64,000 nucleotides of DNA from Pseudoscardovia radai (GTDB lineage: Bacteria > Actinomycetota > Actinomycetes > Actinomycetales > Bifidobacteriaceae): assembly GCF_002259605.1 (NCBI RefSeq), contig NZ_MWWR01000019.1:21186-85185 (forward strand), given 5' to 3'. The position numbers were made by a program, and so were the translations under genes. Under the pieces are notes generated by a model that made no database searches, was not told where the DNA came from, and saw nothing but the letters and a program-made list of their open reading frames with translations. The first letter of the stretch is position 1, and every line of letters starts with the position of its first letter. This document shows, piece after piece, positions 60,284-64,000 of this stretch.

Positions 60284-62836
60284 TCAGCTCACCTTGTAAT
60301 AGGCGTAGTTGAAGTAGTCGCCCCAATTGGTGTAGTCCTGGCTTGCCCCCTGGGGCGCCGGACGGACGAACGGCACGTTCTCCTTCGGCGTCGACATGGC
60401 CCCCAGCGAAGTCCAGTCGATGGCAGCGGGGTCGGGGCAGTAGAGGATCTGGTACGGCCACACCGTATTCGCATTGGAGCAATCGAAATTCGAATGGTCC
60501 ACGCCGCTGCTCGTCTTGCACCCGCCGTAGGAATCGAGCCCCGAGAGATACAGCATGGTGCTGTTGCCGCTCATGTCCTGCCAGTCGTCGACGGTTGTCT
60601 TCAGCTGCTCGGTGCCGCGGTTGTCGTAGTCGTCGCTCAGCGTGATGTTGCCGGAGGCGTCAATCGTATAGCACGAACCGGGCGTCTGGGAATACTTGGC
60701 GCAGTAGGTTCCGGCGATGGGGGTGAAGTCTCCCGACCCCACGGCGGCCTTGACCTCGTCGGGCGTGTAGGTTTTCGGTGTTGCGCTCGGCGACGCGCTC
60801 GGTGAGGCGGACGATTCGCTGCTTGTCGCGGACGGCGACGGCTGCGCGGACTCGGACGGCTCCGAAGTGCTTTCGTCCGACGAGTTCAGATCGTCGATAT
60901 CCGTCTCGGGGAAGGCGCCGAGGTTGTTCGGATCCACCGGGTTCTCGACGAGGTAGTAGGCGCTCTGGTCGGACGGGGCGGGCTTGACCGTGAGACGGGA
61001 CGAGTTGCCGAGGAACGGGACGAACGGACCCTGCTTGTATTCGTCGAGGTTCGTCACGTCCGCCATGTGGATCTTCGTTTCGTCGTACAGGCTCGGGTCG
61101 CGCGCGACGAGATACGGCGTATCGGCGTTCGGGTCGCCCTGCGAGGCCGCCTCGTTCATGGCGTCGGCATCGAAGTAGCCGGCTTTCGCCACCGAGGCGA
61201 TATCCGCTCCGACGGGCACGTAGACATACCACACGTCATCCATCTGGTAGGAGGGGTTGTCCGCCGGAATCTGGGACTGGGAGGAGGAATAGGTCTGGAG
61301 CTTGTCATCGACGCAGCGGGTCACGGTGTCGCCGGGGCCCGACCCTCCGATCTGCGTATCCCAGTCCGTTTCGCATGTGGCGTCGCGGAGCTGGCGGTCC
61401 GTCGTCAGCTCGAAGGTGCCGGTCGATCCATAGATGAGGTCCTGGGCCTGGTAGGAATATGTGCTGGTGATTGTCTGCCACTCGTCCTTGGTGCTCGGCA
61501 GGCATGATGCCTGCGCTCCGAAGCATGTCTGGAGCGCGGTGCTGGCGCCCGTGGTGCTGCTGGACTTGGGCGCCTGGCTGGAGTACAGCTCGCAGTAGGA
61601 GCCGCTGCAGTCCTTGCTGAGGGTGATGCAGTTGCCGTCCTTGCGGCAGTACGTGCCTTGTGCGGCTTCCGGACCGTCGCTGGCCCCCGTGGTGGGCTGG
61701 TAGATGTTGGTGAAGACGTCGTGCGTGCTGGACGAGTCGACGCCGTAGTACAGCGTGACCTTGGCTCCGGTGGCGGCCGCGGTTCCCAGCGCGGGGTCGC
61801 TGGCGACGACCTTGCCCACGTTCGCCTTCGTGGAGAACTTGGCCTTGCGCGTCACCGTGTAGCCGCGGGACTCGAGGTCGGCCTGCACGGCGTCGGGGTC
61901 CTGGCCGTAGTAGTCGATGGGGATGCCGGTGTCGCTCTGCGTGGCGACGGCCACCGTGATGCCCTTGTCGGTGTCGGTGACGGGCTGGCCGTCGGCCGGG
62001 TACGTGGCGACGACGGTACCCGGGGTCGCGGCGGACGAGCTGGTGGAACCTGCGTCCGTGCCGGTGGAACCGGAGTCCGTGCCGGCGGGGCTGAAGGACG
62101 AGCCGGGAACGCTGGTGACGACGGCCTTGTAGGTGACGGGCACGTTCATGTCGGCCAGCGCCTGCTTGCTGTCCGTGGCCTGGGTGCCGACGGTGCCCTG
62201 GGGTACGCCGGGGCCGAGGGATTCGATGATGTCGATGAGGGATCCGTGCTTGAGCTGCTGGCCCTCGGACACGTTGGAGAACGCGAGGAACGCCCCGGCG
62301 CTCTTGCCGGAGTACTGCTGGCTGCGGCTGGTCTGGAAGCCCTCGGACTTGAGCTCCTGTTCCACCTGATCCGCGGTCAGGGAGTCGACGGAGGTGCCCT
62401 GCTTGCTGGCGAGCTGGTCGAGGGTGGGGACGGGGATGCTTTGCCACGGCAGCATGCGATGCATGCCCAGGAACGTGGCGGTGCCGGCCACAAGCACGAG
62501 AACGACCACGACGATAGCGGCCACAATGCGCTTGGTGTGTCGACGATGCGGCTGCGCGACGGCGGTTGCCATGGTTGCCGCGGCGGGTGTGGCTGGTGCG
62601 CTGGACGTAGCGGATGCCACGCTGGGCATCTCGGCGTCGGCAGCCGGCGGTTGCGCCACGGTGCTCGTAGGCGTCGGTGTGGTGGACGCCGGTGCTGTGG
62701 GTGACGGCGATGTGGACGCCGGCGCTGGCATCGGCGCTGCGTTTGCTGCGGGCGCCGCCTGCGACACCGGTGCGCCGCAGTTCGTGCAGAATTTCAGCTC
62801 CGGGGCGATTGGCTCCCCGCATTGCGGACAATTCAT
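60284..62836 (-). CDS. Zinc-ribbon, single-pass, PASTA-like envelope protein, paralogue 2
   Basis: An 850-residue paralogue of the previous gene with the same order: zinc ribbon (MNCPQCGEPIAPELKFCTNC), Ala/Pro/Thr linker, membrane helix at about 108-130 (IVAAIVVVVLVLVAGTATFL), PASTA-like repeats (VPTLDQLASKQGTSVDSLTA; IPIDYYGQDPDAVQADLESR), then a Cys-rich extracellular region with VWYVYVPVGADIASVAKAG and a Ser/Pro-rich spacer (about 660-700). The close match across the first 370 residues and the upstream DNA shows tandem duplication. ATG 62836 follows CAGGGA. Confidence 0.82.
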   Translation of the reverse strand: MNCPQCGEPIAPELKFCTNCGAPVSQAAPAANAAPMPAPASTSPSPTAPASTTPTPTSTVAQPPAADAEMPSVASATSSAPATPAAATMATAVAQPHRRHTKRIVAAIVVVVLVLVAGTATFLGMHRMLPWQSIPVPTLDQLASKQGTSVDSLTADQVEQELKSEGFQTSRSQQYSGKSAGAFLAFSNVSEGQQLKHGSLIDIIESLGPGVPQGTVGTQATDSKQALADMNVPVTYKAVVTSVPGSSFSPAGTDSGSTGTDAGSTSSSAATPGTVVATYPADGQPVTDTDKGITVAVATQSDTGIPIDYYGQDPDAVQADLESRGYTVTRKAKFSTKANVGKVVASDPALGTAAATGAKVTLYYGVDSSSTHDVFTNIYQPTTGASDGPEAAQGTYCRKDGNCITLSKDCSGSYCELYSSQAPKSSSTTGASTALQTCFGAQASCLPSTKDEWQTITSTYSYQAQDLIYGSTGTFELTTDRQLRDATCETDWDTQIGGSGPGDTVTRCVDDKLQTYSSSQSQIPADNPSYQMDDVWYVYVPVGADIASVAKAGYFDADAMNEAASQGDPNADTPYLVARDPSLYDETKIHMADVTNLDEYKQGPFVPFLGNSSRLTVKPAPSDQSAYYLVENPVDPNNLGAFPETDIDDLNSSDESTSEPSESAQPSPSATSSESSASPSASPSATPKTYTPDEVKAAVGSGDFTPIAGTYCAKYSQTPGSCYTIDASGNITLSDDYDNRGTEQLKTTVDDWQDMSGNSTMLYLSGLDSYGGCKTSSGVDHSNFDCSNANTVWPYQILYCPDPAAIDWTSLGAMSTPKENVPFVRPAPQGASQDYTNWGDYFNYAYYKVS

Positions 62837-62913
62837 GGATATCCCTGCTTCTCTCAGATGATGAAGCCTGAAAACGGCCCCATCGTGTTCTCGGTTCGGC
62901 CTTATTCTACGAA

Positions 62914-62941
62914 GACGCCGCTACCAAGCGGCAGCGGCGTC
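62914..62941 (-). terminator. Terminator upstream of PASTA-like paralogue 2
   Basis: GACGCCGCT (62914-62922) pairs with AGCGGCGTC (62933-62941), 41 bp after the stop of the third paralogue. A TAGAAT box follows on the minus strand. About 110 bp around it are nearly identical to the region at 60089-60200. Confidence 0.7.
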
Positions 62942-62981
62942 AACATGCGAAACGGCGAATGCTTATTCTGTTCCTATTTCT

Positions 62982-64000
62982 CTACTCTTGGTAGGAAATC
63001 GAATCAGAAGCGATGGCGGCGTTCTTTTCAAGATGTCCGCTGTCATCTACGATTTCGGATATCGTGTGGCATTCGAGGGATGGATAGGAATCCAGATTGG
63101 TCATCTGTTCTTGCGTACAGATGGGATATTCGGTTACGGTTCGCCCTGCCAGCCAGACTTGTACGTTTCCCAAGGAGGGCAGGGGGTTGGTTCCCATTGT
63201 GCTTTCCCCTGTCGCAGTGGGAGTGAGTGTCAGGTTGTAGGTGTGGTCGTCCACGGCGCTGATGGAAGTTATCGAGCCTGAATATGTGGTGTAGTCCGCA
63301 CACGTGGCCGATCGTTCCGTGTAGGTGCCATCGCTGTTCAGCTTCACCGTGTGCATTGGATAGCACCCGACCATGGCATCCCCTGCGGTTAGCGTGTGGG
63401 GAACGATGAATTGACGGTAATCTCCCGCAACGGCGTTCAATGCGGCTTGGCGTTCGGCAGCCTCCTGCTGTTGGCGTGCGGCTTCCTCGGCGGCCGCTTG
63501 GTCGGCTTGTTGCTGGTAGGAGCTCTTGGAGTCCGGGACGCTTGGGTTTTCAATCTGGTTGTCGGGGATCTGCGGGAAGGAGGCGAGGTTGTTCGGGTCC
63601 GTCGGGTTTTCGACGAGGTAGTAGGTGCTCTGGGCGGAGGGTGCGGGCTTGACGGCGTAGCGGGCATGGTTCCCCAGGAACGCGATGCTCGGGTTGACGT
63701 TGGTCGTCATGTCCACCGACGCCAGGTCCGGGAACACGTCGTGCTTGTACTGTCGGCGCTGCTGGTCGGTGTACAGGCCCGGGTCGCGCGCGATCAGATA
63801 CGGCGTGCCGGAGTCCGGCTCGCCCTGCGAGGCGGCCTGGCTCATGGCGTCGGCGTCGAAATACCCCATGTCCTCCACGGCCTTGATGTCCGCGCCGACC
63901 GGCACGTACACATACCACGCGTCATCCATCTGGTAACCCGGGTCATCGAGTGAACTGTCAACACCAGGGTCTTGGCGAATCTGCCCGTCCACGCAGACCT
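62982..64000 (-). CDS. Zinc-ribbon/PASTA-like paralogue 3, C-terminal part (start outside window)
   Basis: Open to the right edge without a start; about 339 codons to the stop at 62982. It shares with paralogues 1 and 2 the segment GYQMDDAWYVYVPVGADIKA and, further on, PSAQSTYYLVENPTDPNNLA. A Gln/Ala-rich coiled stretch (QQQADQAAAEEAARQQQEAA) leads to a unique C-terminal beta domain with Cys pairs (MVGCYPMHTVKLNSDGTY). The N-terminal zinc ribbon and membrane helix should lie outside the window. Confidence 0.8.
   Translation of the reverse strand, partial: VCVDGQIRQDPGVDSSLDDPGYQMDDAWYVYVPVGADIKAVEDMGYFDADAMSQAASQGEPDSGTPYLIARDPGLYTDQQRRQYKHDVFPDLASVDMTTNVNPSIAFLGNHARYAVKPAPSAQSTYYLVENPTDPNNLASFPQIPDNQIENPSVPDSKSSYQQQADQAAAEEAARQQQEAAERQAALNAVAGDYRQFIVPHTLTAGDAMVGCYPMHTVKLNSDGTYTERSATCADYTTYSGSITSISAVDDHTYNLTLTPTATGESTMGTNPLPSLGNVQVWLAGRTVTEYPICTQEQMTNLDSYPSLECHTISEIVDDSGHLEKNAAIASDSISYQE

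Overview
The window looks like a high-GC Gram-positive chromosome of the Actinobacteria. The family types (DUF4236 protein, zinc-ribbon/PASTA envelope proteins, DUF4232 lipoprotein, conjugated bile salt hydrolase-like enzyme, lone amino-acid ABC cassette) point to a gut Bifidobacterium. Genus is inference; no rRNA or tRNA was recognised. Genes are dense, mostly ATG-started with purine-rich ribosome sites, and many are translationally coupled.

Layout: 1-6898 is a minus-strand type I restriction operon, hsdR - hsdM - Mrr-like nuclease - hsdS, with hsdS running off the left edge. 7255-11000 is a polar amino-acid ABC transporter (lipoprotein, two permeases, ATPase) with a gene of the L-2-amino-thiazoline-4-carboxylate (ATC) hydrolase family inserted before the ATPase, suggesting uptake and use of a cysteine-related compound. 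11110-12213 is a lone HsdR-N-type nuclease on the minus strand.

From about 12.4 kb to 55.2 kb the DNA is built of three blocks separated by copies of one 84-85 bp palindromic repeat (A 12387-12470, B 29260-29344, C 49391-49474, D 55089-55172, plus a divergent copy E 49122-49204). Block A-B (12651-29220) carries a DUF4236 membrane protein and then an eight-gene island: NERD nuclease fused to a degenerate FtsK-like ATPase, small membrane protein, membrane zinc-ribbon GTPase, GrpE-like factor, lidless Hsp70, large zinc-ribbon/FN3-like protein, second zinc-ribbon GTPase, GAP1-like GTPase-associated protein and a membrane protein. It reads as a chaperone- and GTPase-controlled conflict (anti-invader) system. 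Block B-C (29567-49104) carries a coiled-coil protein, a Sel1-repeat protein, an IS607-type element with tnpB, a bile-salt-hydrolase-like enzyme, and then a second co-directional island: SPFH/zinc-ribbon protein, a four-helix membrane protein, zinc-ribbon helical protein, three paralogous coiled-coil membrane proteins, two adaptor-like proteins and a Ycf46-type AAA ATPase. I do not recognise this set as a named system. Block C-D (49546-55053) is a metabolic module: creatininase, MHS-type transporter, PucR regulator, and a divergently transcribed CodA-like deaminase, most simply read as creatinine use.

After copy D come a DUF4232 lipoprotein, a CDF metal exporter, and on the minus strand three tandem paralogous zinc-ribbon/single-helix/PASTA-like proteins with duplicated control regions; the third runs off the right edge.
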